Below are positions 6,910-7,118 of a stretch of DNA of 7,118 nucleotides, in pieces; positions within the stretch are counted from its first letter, which is position 1, and each line of letters opens with the position of its first letter. This DNA comes from Dehalococcoidia bacterium. GTDB lineage: Bacteria > Chloroflexota > Dehalococcoidia > GIF9 > AB-539-J10. The notes below the pieces were generated by a model. The model was not told the DNA's origin. It made no database searches and worked only from the letters and a program-made list of their open reading frames with translations. The translations under genes were made by a program, and so were the position numbers. The stretch covers positions 1-7,118 of the forward strand of contig JAOUDT010000061.1 in NCBI GenBank assembly GCA_029859145.1, read 5' to 3'.

Positions 6910-6935
6910 CAATCTCGGAGATTGCCAAACTTGGC
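6910..6935. promoter_or_regulatory. Two adjoining palindromes upstream of the SDR gene, candidate operator
   Basis: CAATCTC-G-GAGATTG (6910-6924) is a perfect 7-1-7 inverted repeat. It shares its last G with GCCAA-AC-TTGGC (6924-6935), a perfect 5-2-5 repeat. They lie between the stop of the right-edge gene (6971) and the SDR start (6799). With only a one-base centre and no T-run, the first looks more like a dimeric protein-binding site than a transcription terminator. No regulator gene is next to it inside the window. Confidence 0.4.
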
Positions 6936-6970
6936 CCGCGGTGACATTTCCTTGCCGCTATTGCAGGGCC

Positions 6971-7118
6971 TCAGGGCTGAGGAGTGACTTTCTCCAAAGA
7001 CCGGTAAAGCTCCTTTTTGTCCTCGTGCGACGGGAAAAGTTCTTCCAGCAGCATTATTTGTCCTTCGGACTTGAGTTTAGCCAGTCCTTCTCGGCATTCG
7101 GGCTTGGCGAGGCTCGCA
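6971..7118 (-). CDS. C-terminal 48 codons of an unrecognised protein (5' part beyond right edge)
   Basis: On the minus strand the frame is open from the right edge to a TGA at 6973-6971. The visible 48 residues are charged and look helical and soluble (ASLAKPECRE at the start, LLEELFPSHEDKKELYRSLEK near the middle split around positions 23-43), ending in VTPQP. The other two minus-strand frames hit stops in this stretch. The composition, with many Lys, Glu and Leu and no rare-codon clusters, fits a real protein tail. I do not recognise the family. It lies upstream of the SDR in the same direction with a 171-base gap containing palindromes, so it is probably not tightly coupled to it. Confidence 0.6.
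   Translation of the reverse strand, partial: ASLAKPECREGLAKLKSEGQIMLLEELFPSHEDKKELYRSLEKVTPQP

Overview
The window looks like bacterial chromosome, moderately GC-rich by eye, with tightly packed genes and clear Shine-Dalgarno sequences. The gene mix is a zinc-ribbon/Ser-Thr-kinase/ATPase fusion, a cobalamin-type radical SAM enzyme, an ACMSD-type amidohydrolase and an SDR. That mix, and the protein style, resembles uncultured environmental anaerobes such as Chloroflexota (Dehalococcoidia-like). This assignment is an impression from protein character, not from any marker gene. I see no rRNA, tRNA, CRISPR array, transposase or phage gene.

Layout. (1) Positions 1-2817, minus strand: the 5' 939 codons of a very large signalling protein. 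It has two zinc ribbons, a Ser/Thr protein kinase domain, an AAA/STAND-type ATPase and the start of a helical TPR-like region, and it runs off the left edge without a stop. It has its own promoter, TTGACA-17-TAGACT. (2) Positions 3015-4649, minus strand: a 544-residue B12-binding radical SAM protein, also with its own promoter (TTGATT-17-TATACT). (3) Positions 4801-5019, plus strand and divergent from the radical SAM gene: a 72-residue ribbon-helix-helix DNA-binding protein. A perfect 7-3-7 palindrome overlaps its likely -10 box. (4) Positions 5111-6034, plus strand: a metal-dependent amidohydrolase, 91 bases after the small regulator. (5) Positions 6047-6799, minus strand and convergent with the amidohydrolase: a classical short-chain dehydrogenase/reductase. 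(6) Positions 6971-7118, minus strand: the last 48 codons of an unrecognised gene entering from the right edge.

How the genes may work together. The small regulator sits between two divergent genes with a palindromic site in the shared region. The simplest reading is a local circuit in which it controls itself, probably the amidohydrolase downstream, and possibly the radical SAM gene. The kinase-ATPase has a separate promoter and is probably an independent signalling gene. The SDR has an adjacent pair of small palindromes upstream, suggesting separate control. No substrate can be assigned to any of the three enzymes from sequence alone. I did not find a convincing new multi-gene system. The most interesting items are the multidomain kinase with its altered glycine loop, the regulator/palindrome/divergent-gene arrangement, and the C-terminal extension of the radical SAM protein.
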